A stretch of 64,000 bases of DNA from Pyrocephalus nanus (Eukaryota; Chordata; Aves; Passeriformes; Tyrannidae). A program made the position numbers and the translations under genes. The notes under the pieces are model-generated. The model ran no database searches and was not told the DNA's origin. It saw only the letters and a list, made by a program, of their open reading frames with translations. This document shows positions 52,501-64,000 of this stretch, one piece after another. Within the stretch, counting starts at the first letter, position 1. Each line of letters begins with the position of its first letter. The stretch lies in the NCBI GenBank assembly GCA_038380795.1, contig CM076264.1:8124001-8188000 (forward strand), read 5' to 3'.

Positions 52501-55500
52501 TGTAAGCTGTTAGCCATCTATGGCAGCTGATGGATGGTTTCTAATGCAAACAAATATAATTATACTTAATATATGGTTCATGTAGCCACTGAAATGAAAG
52601 TAAGTTTCTAAAGCAGCTACTTGAAACTGCAAGTCAATATCTGCATATTCTTCATTCTTTCCAGTTTACTTGAAGCATTTGTTAAAAAAAGCAAACAATT
52701 TTTAATGTGGGTGCCCCTGACAAGGAAGCCAAGAACTTAAAACGTGTCCAGCAAGGGAACCTTCTAATTGTCTGATAATTTGCTGTATTAAGTGCAGATA
52801 AGGAGCCTAGTTTTGATTCAGTTCTGATGATGTTGGCAGGGTTTCTGATGCTAGAAATACAGCTTTTTAATAATTTGAAAGCAAATTTGAGAACAGTTTA
52901 TAATTTTTTAATACTGTGACTGATAAACTATAGTTGGGTGCCATGTGGATACTGGACTTCTCTATTATTTTATACATTTGATCTGTTACAGATTCAGAAG
53001 AAAAAAAAAATCTTCTCTTAAACTGAATTGCTGGAAATTTTGAAATAGCCATACTAATTCTACCTCTTACTGCCGTTGTTTCTTTTCGCAATATTAACCT
53101 CCCCTTCAATTTCCATCTCCTCTCTTAAAGCAGCTATTGATGCTGCAAACAGCAGAGTAAGTTCATGCTGTTTGAAGGGCATGCTTGCTGGGCCATCTTG
53201 GCCAATCTTCCTTCTAAAACATTTAACGATTTGCAAACTAGTCTCAATAGATGGGTGTCAAGTTAAGCCTAAACCACAGCTTTTCAACCACGCTGCTTAT
53301 CAGTTCTTAGACATAGTGATTTTTCCCAAATGTTTAACTTAAAATATGCCACCTGCAGCTAAGCCAGCCACAGCCTCTTCTGTTGTTTTTAGCTAATGAG
53401 AATAATTGATCCTTTTCTTCTGTGTATCATCCCTTTGTGTCTGTAGACATTCACGCTTACACGTGGTCTTTTTTTGGCTAAAATAAACACACCTTGTTCT
53501 CTTCATCTTTGTTCAGATATCCTGGGGCTTTTTTCCCCCTCCACATCGTTGAGATGGTTTTTGCTTCTGTCTTCTAAACTTTCTTGGATTTATTTATTTT
53601 GAAATGTGTCAGTGTGCTGCTTTAAATGAGATTGAGTTATTGTAGGAAAAAGAAAAAAGTGCTGGAATTCCTCTCTGTTTTTCTGACTAGTGTGATCTTC
53701 ACGTTTCAGTGGGGTTTTTTGTGCTTTCTTCTCATGTTTTGTGTATGTGTGCGTTGTTTTGCTTTTTTTGTGTGTGGGTTTTTTTGTTTGTTATTTTAAC
53801 CAACAGAAAATAGTCTTTATTGTCATAACACTTACTTTGCATAGTTTTGTATGCTGGTCACTCCAAATTCACTTAGTACATCTTTGTTCGTCTTTCTACC
53901 TTCATTTTGGGTCCAGCACTTTTTGGACAGTCTGTCCATTGAAACTGGTCTCAATCCAGGGGAAAAAAAAATCCCCTGTAGTCCATGCTTATGCATCTAT
54001 ATATTTCATTAGAAGGGAATGAGAAGGGTACAGATGAATATGAGGTTGCCCAAAACACACAGGAGATCTTTACTCCTCAGTTGTGGCAAGCTAAGATGCT
54101 TCAGAAGTATATCATGTGGATTTTTAAGCTTTCACTGGGCTTAACAGGGTTATTAATGTCAAAATTGTGGAGTGAAGGCTGGATGGGGACACTGGTATGA
54201 AATTCACTGATTCCATGGCAGTGAATTGAAGAGTGTGTGCAGTCATTATTCTACAGAGTATCAGTCTAAACAGTTAATAATAACAGCCCTAAACTGGTCT
54301 GGCAATGTCAGTCACCTTGCAGTGCAGACACATCAATAAATTCTGCTTATTTAAGATTATGCTTTACTTAAAGCTTTTAAAGTGAAGTCTTTTTCCTTCT
54401 GACAATACCGTATGAAATTGTATCAATAGAAATACAGGACTAGAGCCACACAGCAGCTCTGTATTAAATTTCTCTCCATGCTGATACCCATAAACTGCAG
54501 AAAAACACAGTATTGTGAAATTTACTTTCCTCCATAAAATCTTGAACAAACAACAGTTTTGACGTCATGTGGAAATTAAGAGACTGGTTTACATCTACTG
54601 ATGCAGAAGTGCTAGGAAAGAGTAGGAAGTATAGCAAAGCTTTTAGAAACTAATCTAAAACTTCGCAATGTTACTGTTTTGCATGGACACAATTGGATTT
54701 TGAAGTTCTTTTTTCTTTACTGCATTTTATCAGGGAAAGGTTATATATAAGAATTCATACTTTAATAATGTGAGTTTTTTAACCTAAAGGTACACAGAGG
54801 TTACTCACCTTTTAATTTTTTTTTAAGAGGTCTTTTTCAACTCACAGAAGTTTTTCAGCTGTGAAGCTGAGCTGGAAAGTAACCAGGACTTTTATCCAGA
54901 ACCAGTTTTTTGAACGATTTCCTTCTATAGATAGTAATAAAAATATTTACAAGCATACTTTTTTGATTTGACAGATTTTTTTTTAAATAGAAAAAAGATA
55001 GTGAAATGTTTCATTCCACATTTTAATATGTTTAATTTTCAAATTAAAAATAATCTCTTGAAAAAAATCAGAATGTTCTTTTACAGTGTTGTTACACAAC
55101 TTTCAATATGTAAAATGTGATGTCCTTGTTTTCAGTACACACTAAGTCATAGTTCATAAGAAATTGATTATCCTATAGCTATGGATTTGGATGCTAGGGA
55201 GAAATATTTCCTTTGATTTTATAGGAAATAGTTTCTCAATTTGAGTCTTACTTTGGTGCACGAAGTAGCTACCATATTTAAAATTCTGAATAAATTAGAA
55301 GTGCAGGTGTTATTTTTTGACTCATCCAACATTAATTATTTTAAAATGTGAATGAATTTGAAGCAAATTGAAGGTAAATATATTTTTTGGTATTATAGTT
55401 TAAAGACTCTAGGGCAAGTAAGAGGAGAAACATGACAAAAAAAATTCACTTCTATTCAATTATTTTGAAGAGAAAGTGTAACAAGGCTACCAGCTCTTCC

Positions 55501-57617
55501 AAAATCTAAGACATATTCACAGAATATAATAGATGCTGTACTTGGAGATTGGAAGAATGCTATATTTGCATTATAATTCTTTTTATGGCTGTAAACAAAA
55601 ACCCCCAAAAAACCTGTTACCTTTTTTTATGGCTTTTAATAGTCTAAACAGTGGTGAAAGCTTTTCTTTAACTTCATAGAAAATAATTATGTGAAGTCCT
55701 CAAAAATAATAGGAAAATAAGAGCCTGAAAGGTAGGGGTTTTGTTATTGTAGGGAGGAGGCAAAGAGACAGTAAGTGACTGACATTTAAAAACAATTAAA
55801 TTCAACAAAAGAGGAATATTTTACCACAGTAAATTACAGTAATGGTTCATCAAAACTCTTCTTACCAGTTTAAAAAATTAAGTTAACAAGGCCCTTGCAC
55901 AAGCCTTCAGCTTTTGCTTTTAGGATGAAGCTATTTAGGTGTTAATGATGTACTACAATATGTAGCACAAGTCTGAGGCAAATGGCGTTTTATTAAGCCC
56001 TCCTTAGTATTTAAAAGACACAAAATATGATGTCTCAACTGTCTCTTTCCTACCCTGCTTAGAGAAGGATGATGAAAACCACTGAAGATGTGTAACAAAC
56101 CAAACCTAATCAGCCCTTTGCTGGTGTGTCAGTCTTTCTAATTTATATCCTACCATATCATATGCACCGTTAATGCGGTCTGGGATGTCTGTATTATTTC
56201 TTCATTATAGACTACACATCTAATTATAAATACAGTGGTTTTATTATTACTTGAAGAGAAAAACCTCTCAGTAGGAAGCTAAGCTGAGCCCCTACTTGTT
56301 CAGTGTGCAAAATGCCTTAAAAAAAAAAGAAAAAAGAGCTAACAATAGCTGATATCATTAAAGTCTTGTTCTCATTTCCAATAGAGACATTATAATTATT
56401 TTAAAAGGAAAGAAGTCAGGAGAAAAGCAAAAAAAAGGAAAAAAAAAAAAGAGCGTGTTGAACCTTCCAAGGTGATAAAATTAAGTATATAAATTTTGTA
56501 CATCACACAAAACCCTAGTTTACATCTGAGTTAGAGAGAGTTACTAACCTATCAGAAACGGATGTCAGAATCCTGAAAAGTCAAGAGGTTTGAGACAGTT
56601 GAAACTTTCAAGATCTACTCCTTCTTTAATGTTTAATACATAAAGTTTATACCCTTTAGAAGTCAAAAAACACACTTGAAATACCAGCCTCAAGTCCCTC
56701 TGAAGTGTGTGACACGTGTCTCTCTCAATATATAACACTTTAGAAACGCTTTTGGCCTAAATAAATATATGAATGAGAGGGACTGAGGCAATCCAAAGGG
56801 AGTAACACAGGCAGCTCCTTATGTGTGATAATCTGTTGATCTCCTTGGAATGAAGATGGAAATATCTTTAAATGTTTTATTACTAATTGTAAAATTTGGA
56901 AGAAATAATTTAACCATGTGACTTGCTGCAGACCAGTAACTGAACTTTTTAATGACAAAGGTGACAAAATATTTCCATACATATTTGTATTACCGTCCTA
57001 TACTGTCCACATGCAGTAAGTGTGGCATGATTGCAAATTACTTTGAGATATTGACAATTTTTATGAATGTAATTTTTAAACATTTTACATATTTGCATAC
57101 TAATATTTTAAAATAATTAAACTCAAACTTTCAGAATAATGACAAAAACTTGCAAAGGCTGATTATTTTAAGATGACAACTTGTAATCAAAATGTTAAAT
57201 GATGGAATAAAAATAAGTTCATGAGTAAAAGCAGGAGATGTTGAGCTAGACACCTGATCATAACTCCACTACATTACTGAGCTGCAGTAAAAGCTAATTA
57301 TATTGCTGGGCTAGAGAGCAAAGTGTTTGGAGTGTGCATCTGTCTCTGCTAACCTTTCTGTGAACGTGACCTGTGGGTTAGTCTTCCCATATGTGTGAGA
57401 TGTTTCTCCTCGTGCTCTGCTTTAATCACTCACCTTGTAGAGCCTTCCCAGAGAAGGTTTGCTGTTCAGTGCATTAGCATCTAACTCAGGCGTGCTGCAG
57501 TCTGCAGGGGTGCCTTGCACCTTACCTAGAGTTCTCAGACTGGCCCAAGCTGTGGCTGCCTGAAGTGTGACAGAAATGTTTCGTGTTCATAACCAAAAGT
57601 CCGCTTGCACAGTAGGA
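49551..57617. other. Non-coding AT-rich DNA, no gene seen
   Basis: About 8 kb without a supported gene or recognisable transposon. The frame at 51,553-51,110 (minus, 147 codons) is the longest outside the ERV and the frame at 57.6-58.1 kb. It is Ser/Leu/Pro-rich at its start, has no known domain and is within chance length for this window. Confidence 0.5.
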
Positions 57618-58094
57618 TCAAGCCTCAGTCCCACAAATGTAGTTCAAGACAAGAATGGTCCAACTGTAAGCTCCACTCTGTAAGTTTTTCATGTGAAGGG
57701 TATAAACACTTACAGGGTTGCTTTTGTGCTGTGTACTGAGAAGCCACAGAGCTGAGAAGGAAAATGGTGAAAAAATCTGATAGGGAATTAAACTGTAATA
57801 GAAAACATAGAAACAAATGTGACTGTCCCCATCTGAAAGTGGTAACAAATGTCTGTTTATGGAACTCGGAAAAGGGTAAATAGAAATAACATTCCGTTCG
57901 TTCCTCTGCATAAGGGCAGCTGTGCCTCTGTTTCTTACTGTCTGTGATAGTGTTTTCAAACAATCATACAGTATGTGCTGGCTTTTATCGAGATCACTCC
58001 ACTTTACATCTATTCCAGTGAAATTAAGGCAATGACCATACTTGTGTATGCATTTCTGTGTATATATATATGTCAATATATATAATATTGACAA
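57618..58094 (-). other. Unassigned open frames, probably chance
   Basis: A 158-codon frame and an overlapping 112-codon frame (57,963-57,625) are open on the same strand in different phases. The longer starts inside an AT microsatellite. Neither resembles a known domain, and two overlapping open phases suggest a local shortage of stop triplets rather than a gene. Confidence 0.2.
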
Positions 58095-58102
58095 TATATA
58101 TA
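58060..58102. repeat. AT-rich repeat with perfect hairpin
   Basis: A TA-rich stretch that contains the inverted repeat GTCAATAT (58,072-58,079) and ATATTGAC (58,085-58,092) around a 5-bp ATATA loop, with one further T-A pair outside. Confidence 0.85.
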
Positions 58103-61100
58103 ACTCCCATACTTAATAACACACAGCTATCTTTTCCCATAATCGGTTCATCTTCATGCTCGCTAAGCCTTTTTGTGAGGGTTATTTTGGCTGTTGTACT
58201 CAGTCCCATGACAAAGTATTATACCAGCTTAGATCTACATTCTTTTCAAGGGGATTTAAGCCACAGGCTCAACCCATTCCATTCTAAAGTATTTTTCTGT
58301 AAAGACAGTCCTCTGCTGCTGCTGCTTCACCTTCAGCCTTTATAATGTGCTTTTCTTTTCATGGCCTTCCCCAGCTTTCACTTTCCAAATTCTATGGAGA
58401 AATTTCTTTTCATGTGGGTACCTAGCTCTTGCATGATGCTTCTTGCTCCAACTGCAAGAACCAAATCTCTACTGCCATGTCAAGATGATTCAGTGAATTT
58501 CTTTATTGCTGTCCTTCGTGTTTCCTGAGTTCAAAGTCGTCTGGTTCTGCAGATACACGAGCCAGGATTGTACTGTAAAGTCAGCGAAGAAAAAGAAGCT
58601 TTCTTGAAGTATGGTGGTCACTATTCCATAGTCAGCCTCCACAGTATAGAAAACTTAATCTAAATTCCTGTGTTGATTGTGAAATTTGAATCTACTTTTC
58701 TAAGAGTATAGCAACTAGCCAAAAAAGGTATCCCCAAAAGAATTCCTTCTGTGTGTGAAGGTTGTTCTTACTACTTCAGATAGAAAGTTTCCATTTGAAA
58801 CAAACAAACAAAAAAAACCAAACCAAAACAAAAAATCTTGAGTCACTGGGGTATCAAAACAGAAAGGAAAAGGTCAGGAAATGTTGATAAAAGAGGTTAG
58901 GAAATGTTTGATAAATCCAGGAGATGGTTAATTGTAAAAATAATTTCTGTTTTTATTTAAAGTTTTCAGATGCCAGGATGGTTTGTCATAAAAATGTCTG
59001 TGAAAACAAGACACGTACATAACATCCAGAGAAAACAGACTGTTATTGTAACACTGAAGTGTTACAGATGACACCAGCTATAAGACCTGCTCTGGTAGTA
59101 CCTGCAGGCTTATTTTCAAGGCACAACCAACTTTAATAAAAGTGTATTCAGCGTGCTGTGGGAATCTGATTAGTTGATTAGATAACCCAATGCACTACAG
59201 TAGTAGCTTTTGTTCTTTTAACATTCAATTATTTAAATAAAAGAACTTTCCTGTTTAACAAAACATATTGTCTCAGAAATATGAAATTTAACACATCTCA
59301 TTTTCTAACAGCCCTATGCTTTTACAAGTCAATAAGCTCTTTTGTTTTCCTCTTGGTTGCACTGTGATTACATTCTTTTATCAGATATTAATTTAAAAGA
59401 ACGACAATGAATTTAGGTATTATGTTGAGTTTCAAGTCAGTATCAATTGCATTTTAATAACTTGTATAACAGTGCTTATTTTTAATACCTTATTTTCAGA
59501 ATATTACTGTTATCATAACACTTGCATAGGAGAGAGTAGTTAATTTTTTTTTTCTCACCCCTGTGTTGATGCAACTCTACATCTTGGGAATCTGACACAG
59601 TGCATTACCGAAATAAAGCTACACACATGGCATGTTGTGCTGTGACTAAGGGTAAATAATATTAGGTACTAATTTATATGCTAAAACATGATCCTGCAAA
59701 CATTTATATATGTGATCAAGCTTACAATATATGCACTAATTTACTTGGATCTGTAAGCACTTGCATTATCAGGGCAAAATAAAGGGCAATTGGATCCTAC
59801 TCTCTGTCTAAAATAACATTAGTACTGAGGTACAGGTAGAATAGCTGCATAGTATTTAGAAAATATAATGCTTCCTCTTCGTCTCATTTAAGAATCAAAA
59901 AAGAAGAGTTTAGGATCTATACAAGCACCATAATTTTATCATGTTTTACTGCCCTTTGCATTATTATGAGTAACTAATGGCAAAACTATTGTTTTCTTAC
60001 TACTTCTCCTGGAAGAGAATCAATGGGACAGTGCTAGTGATCTGGGAAAGCTACTATGTGACAGTAGGAGGGAAAAAGTGTGCTTCTGGCAAGTGTTATT
60101 TTAAAAAATTTTGACATCCAAGACTGATCTGTGGTGTGTTTTTCTAGATCTATCAGGACACTTAATTGCAGAAGCTTGTCAGAAGCCTAATTTTTGATCT
60201 ACAGTGATTGTGGAGTAGAAGAAAACCCTGCAAAAGGGTCAAATTCAAGTAATAAAACTGTTGAACAAAGTGATGACACCCCCCTCCCCCTAAACTTAAA
60301 AAAATAAAATTGTTGGTAGGAGCATACTTGGACTATCCTCATTAAATGTCTTTGAGGCCACATGCATTGCATGTAAGTGAATAATGAAGAATAGATGGTT
60401 TTCTTTAAGTGACCTTAACTACAAATCACTCCACTGCCAATATTACTTGTAGTTGTCCTGATGCCTGTTCACAGCTGCCAGCTATCCCCCAACGATCCAG
60501 TTTAAATGTTATGCATGTAGGAGGAATTAGAAAAGAGCTTACTGAAAACCCAATTAACCCCCTAATGCATTTAAGGTGAACTCCTTGTTCCTTAAATGTC
60601 TGAATATGCATAATAACAACAGCCCTCGGAGGGGAGGACTGAGTGTCCACATTAGGGGATTTAATTAGCTGGTTGTGAGAGTTCAGACTTACATGAAGAA
60701 ATTCTTAACTTATTGCGGTCTTCCCTTGCCCCTAAGACAAGGTTGAAAGGGTCTGATCCATAGTTTGCTTCACTCAGTGATAGAGTATTTTAGTAAATAG
60801 ATGATATTTTAAGATTCCAGAAAGATTAACTTAGTGAGGATCGGGAACTTTTGCATGGCTTCACCAGTTTTTGGAGTACAGTTGTCCATATCACTTGGCT
60901 TTCCACTGCGTGGGAGAAACTGGTCCAAGATGTCTTATGGCATGACAATTAGGATACTTTTTATGACTTGAGACTGAGCTGTCTAAATAACTACCTTTCT
61001 GATAAGACCACAAGGCTTGCAGTGGAGTTTAAGAGCAGTGTTTAAATGGTTAGAGGAGAGCAAAACAAATAGGCTATTTCCTAAATTTTAAGTCAAAGTA

Positions 61101-61165
61101 TTCTGATAAACAGGTAGGTCAGTCTATGGTTTCACACAACTCTTCTCAAATTGTTTTGAACGTCA
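58103..61165. other. Non-coding DNA, no gene seen
   Basis: No gene recognised. It contains an A/C-rich tract at 58,798-58,835 and a short CTG run at about 58,312-58,324. Confidence 0.5.
58798..58835. repeat. A/C-rich low-complexity tract
   Basis: AAAC and AACC units with A runs, similar in texture to the tract at 42.5 kb. Confidence 0.75.
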
Positions 61166-61190
61166 CCCCCCCCCCCCCCACACACACACA
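61166..61190. repeat. C14 plus (AC)n tract
   Basis: Fourteen C followed by alternating A and C. The length is probably variable between individuals. Confidence 0.85.
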
Positions 61191-61481
61191 TCTGTGCAAC
61201 TCCCCAAACACCCTTTGAGCCCTGTGAACTCCTGGTATCCCCAGGATGTGCCAGAGGAGGTCTACAAGTTCTTTATCCCTTGAGCAAGGACTCACCTTCT
61301 TGGTTATTTTCTTAACAGCTAATGAATTGAGTTAATTGAACTGGTCTTACAAAAGTATCAGTTACGTGTTCTTATTTTCATGGACATACTGAATCTGTTC
61401 TTTTTGCATTGGGAAACCAAAACTATATAAAGGTATTTAGAAAAGCAAAACCTGTAGTTGAGGTAATGTTGGTAATGTTCT

Positions 61482-61570
61482 TGGGTTTTTTTTGTGTGTG
61501 TGTGGGGGGGGGATTTTTTGTGTGGTTTTTTTTTTTTTTTGGGTTTGGTGTGTGTTTGTTTGTCTGTTTT
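61482..61570. repeat. G/T-rich low-complexity tract
   Basis: T runs, TGTG repeats and a G run in one 90-bp stretch. It could be a decayed reversed A/C tail; no element is recognised beside it. Confidence 0.75.
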
Positions 61571-62134
61571 AAAGGAAAATACTAGAATTTAGCCCAAAGA
61601 AGGAGTGATGCTGTGTCTTTCCAGTTCTCTTGCCTTCAGCTTCACTACTGAAGACTAAAAGTAACTAGAAACTAGAGAGCTATAGGAAAATGGAAAAAAT
61701 TGATACAGCACAGCTCTCAAATGTGAAAGATAACATAATCAATACAAACTAAAGTAACATTTCCCTACATCAGCTTAAGGCCTGAATCTGTGGCACTTCT
61801 TTCTTGAAGAAACATTTTTCTTATTTCATTTGCTTAAAAAAAAAATCTTTAGTAAGAATTTGTGCTAGTTTTGGCTGAGGTAGTGTTAATTGTCTTCACA
61901 ATGGCTGGTATGGGGCTGTGTTTTGGATTTATGCTGAGCATGGGGTTGATAATTACTGAGATGTTTTTGTTATTGCTGAGCAGGGCTCACACAGAGCCAA
62001 GGCCCTTTCTGCTTTCCACACTGCCATGCTGGTGAGGAAGTCAGGGGTGCAGGAATGGTTGGGAGGAGACACAGCTGGGACAGGTGACCCAACTGACCAA
62101 AGGGATATTCCAGACCATATGGTGTCACGCTCTG

Positions 62135-62143
62135 TATATAAAA
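62135..62143 (+). promoter_or_regulatory. TATA box of the solo LTR
   Basis: TATATAAAA lies about 275 bp into the LTR, just after the conserved 'gaccatatggtgtca' block, and would mark the U3 promoter with transcription starting roughly 25-30 bp to the right. Whether it is active cannot be seen from sequence. Confidence 0.7.
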
Positions 62144-62323
62144 GGGGGGGAAGAAGGAAGAAGCAGAGGATGTTTGGAGAGATGGTGTTTGTCTTCCCAA
62201 GTAACCATCACACATGATGGGACCCTGCTCTCCTGGAGGTGGCTGAACAGCTACCTGCCCATGGGAAGCAGGGAATTATTTCCTTGTTTTTCTTTGCTTG
62301 TGTGTGCCGCTTTTGCTTTCATT

Positions 62324-62329
62324 ATTAAA
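62324..62329 (+). terminator. Poly(A) signal (ATTAAA) of the solo LTR
   Basis: ATTAAA about 190 bp after the TATA box, followed by T-rich sequence, fits the R-region poly(A) signal of the LTR. In the 47.8-kb copy the aligned hexamer is ATTATG. Confidence 0.65.
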
Positions 62330-62453
62330 CTGTCTTTATCTCAACCCATATGCTTTTTGGCTTCTGATTCTCTCTCCAGTATTCTGCTGTGGGAGGATGA
62401 ACAAGCCAAGTGTGGGACTTGACTGTTAGATGGGGTTAAACCACGACAGAATT

Positions 62454-64000
62454 AATGTAAATTATTCTTCTGTTCAGTCACAGACAAACATCATCCTAAA
62501 TGTGGTATTGCAAACCAGAGAAGGTTTCACTAGAACTGTTGAAGACATTGCTTGCTGCAATTTCCAGCTGCCCTCTGCTATCCTTCTTCCTGGACAGTAT
62601 GGCTTGCTTAAGGAAGAATTGCTTTTTTAGGGGTGTGCTCTGTGGGTGTGGTTTGTTTTGGTTTTTCGAACTTACCTACTTAAACTTTTTGGACTTCAAC
62701 CTGCTTACAGTAGGCTTTAATGGAACCAAATAAACTGTCACACCACAGCAACTGCAGGTTGAATAATCCCTTTCAGGAAGCAGAGATGGGGTTGTCGTGA
62801 TCTTGTGTCAGATTGTACCCACTGACAGACTCTGCCCTCCCTCCAGGAGTTGTGTTCCCCGTATGAGCACTTAATTCTGTAATGGTGGGATAAATATAAG
62901 GGGGGAGAAAAAACCTCTACAAGCTGACTGTAGTTCCTAGAGGATAATTTCAAAGATGCAAATGTTGTTTACCACATGAATTGTAACCATGGCTTTGCAA
63001 ACCTTCCCCTATAGGACCAAACCATACAGAATTAAATGATTTTGAGGAAAATCAGTTAAGTAATTTTGGAATAATGAGCATTGACAATGCCATTTTCACA
63101 CGTGGGCAACTGAATTTGTATGATGGTTTTGCTGTTGTGTTTTTTTTTGTTTTGTTTTTTTTTGTGGTTTTTTTTTTTTTTTGTTTGTTTGTTTTTTATA
63201 GAAGTGAGCCGGGTCATTTAGAGCTATGAAGTAGAAATTCAGTAGGAATTCTCTACATAGAAGTTAATTTACTTAACTTGTACATTTTCAGCTTTTATTT
63301 ATAGCATTGCTATGGGCCAGAACGTTTTAAAATTGAGCTCCCCAAGGTGAACGCTGTTGTATTCTTATTTATTATATTTTTGTGTATTCAGTCCTTTCCC
63401 TGTGAAGAAAATGTGTGAATGGCCATGCACTGTGACTCTCATACTGTGAAAAAGATGAGAACTTCAACAACGAATCAGAGAAATCAAAGGCTGAAATACT
63501 GTAGGCATGAAATAATGGTTTTGTACCACAGCAACACAGCAGAGAATTTTCATTAGGCCATGTCCCAGAGGAGGACTTCCTTATTCTTGCTTCCTATGCT
63601 AACCTTTAAACTCACAGGAAAACACTAGTGAGACCATAACTTGAGTGTGTTCTGCCACTCCCAGTAAGAATTTTGATATTTTTAGCCTTTCAGTGTGAGA
63701 TGGAACAACTGCTGACCATTGGGCAACTGGTATCCCCATAGGCTTAACAGTTATCCCATTGTTCATCCGTTCCACTGACCAGATGAGCTCTCCATCTTAG
63801 GGCAAACAGTGATATCAAAGCATTTTGCCAGTATAATTTAGGGGAATCATAAGATTCTCCTGAACTGTGGGGGTTTTAATTGTTGGATTTTTTTTTTTAA
63901 CATAAAGCACACTTGTATGAACACATAATTCCACTTAAACTATCTAATTTTATTAGCTTTTTAATTTTAAATTTTTCTTCTGTATTTAGTATGTGGTTAG
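62454..64000. other. Non-coding DNA, no gene seen
   Basis: No gene recognised. It contains a T/G-rich tract at 63,136-63,199. Open frames are 77 codons or fewer. Confidence 0.5.
63136..63199. repeat. T/G-rich low-complexity tract
   Basis: Long T runs broken by single G or GTGG, ending in GTTTG units. Possibly a reversed degenerate A-tail. Confidence 0.8.

Larger units (their letters stand above)
61861..62448 (+). mobile_element. Solo ERV LTR with target-site duplication
   Basis: A 588-bp LTR starting 'tgtgctagttttgg' and ending 'ggggttaaaccacgaca'. It is flanked by perfect 5-bp direct repeats gaatt at 61,856-61,860 and 62,449-62,453. A TATA box and a poly(A) signal remain. Solo LTRs arise by recombination between the two LTRs of a provirus, which removes the internal genes and leaves the duplication intact, as seen here. 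It belongs to the same family as the LTR at 47.8 kb but is better preserved. Open frames inside it (63-112 codons) are incidental. Confidence 0.93.

Noticed and set aside
62084..62422. 112-codon open frame within the 62-kb LTR
   Set aside because: It lies wholly inside a non-coding LTR and crosses its TATA and poly(A) signals; incidental.
47834..62448. One 14.6-kb provirus bounded by the two plus-strand LTRs
   Set aside because: The right LTR has its own perfect target-site duplication, the two differ greatly in decay, and most of the interval is not retroviral.
1..64000. Bacterial-type systems (operons, CRISPR arrays, defence islands)
   Set aside because: There are no long adjacent open frames, no ribosome-binding-site/gene layout and no regularly spaced repeats, and CR1 and avian LTR sequences show vertebrate nuclear DNA.

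Overview
The window reads as nuclear DNA from a bird. It is AT-rich and gene-poor, with long non-coding stretches and many homopolymer and microsatellite tracts. It carries four short fragments matching the 3' end of CR1 (chicken repeat 1) LINEs and long terminal repeats of an avian endogenous retrovirus (ERV) family. That repeat combination points to Aves; I cannot name the species or chromosome. I see no bacterial, organellar or plasmid features, and no confidently supported cellular protein-coding exon, tRNA, rRNA or CRISPR array. Most open frames have the length expected by chance on two strands of this much DNA.

Layout. 1-16.8 kb: non-coding with a few homopolymer runs. 16.8-20.1 kb: three CR1 3' ends, two of them tail to tail about 100 bp apart. 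20.1-29.6 kb: non-coding. 29.6-30.3 kb: a C13/A13 tract, a fourth CR1 3' end and a locally GC- and CpG-rich patch, the best candidate for a regulatory CpG island. 30.3-37.6 kb: non-coding, with one 173-bp splice-bounded open segment (33,090-33,262) and an AT/GT microsatellite at 35.8 kb. 37.6-41.4 kb: a minus-strand region with several open blocks separated by stops and frame changes, possibly a decayed retrocopy of unknown origin.

42.9-49.5 kb is the retroviral part. A minus-strand ERV remnant (42,910-45,790) keeps part of gag joined to the end of reverse transcriptase, RNase H, integrase and a probable 3' LTR; protease, the RT catalytic core, env and the 5' LTR are missing. About 2 kb further on, a plus-strand LTR (47,834-48,382) is followed by leader-like internal sequence with no partner LTR. 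The same LTR family recurs as a solo LTR at 61,861-62,448, flanked by a perfect 5-bp direct repeat (gaatt). This copy still has a TATA box and an ATTAAA signal, both decayed in the 47.8-kb copy.

Nothing indicates genes working together as a pathway. The interest lies in the ERV rearrangement, the LTR age contrast, the CpG-rich patch and the unexplained minus-strand open blocks. Family assignments come from memory of avian repeats without any database search.
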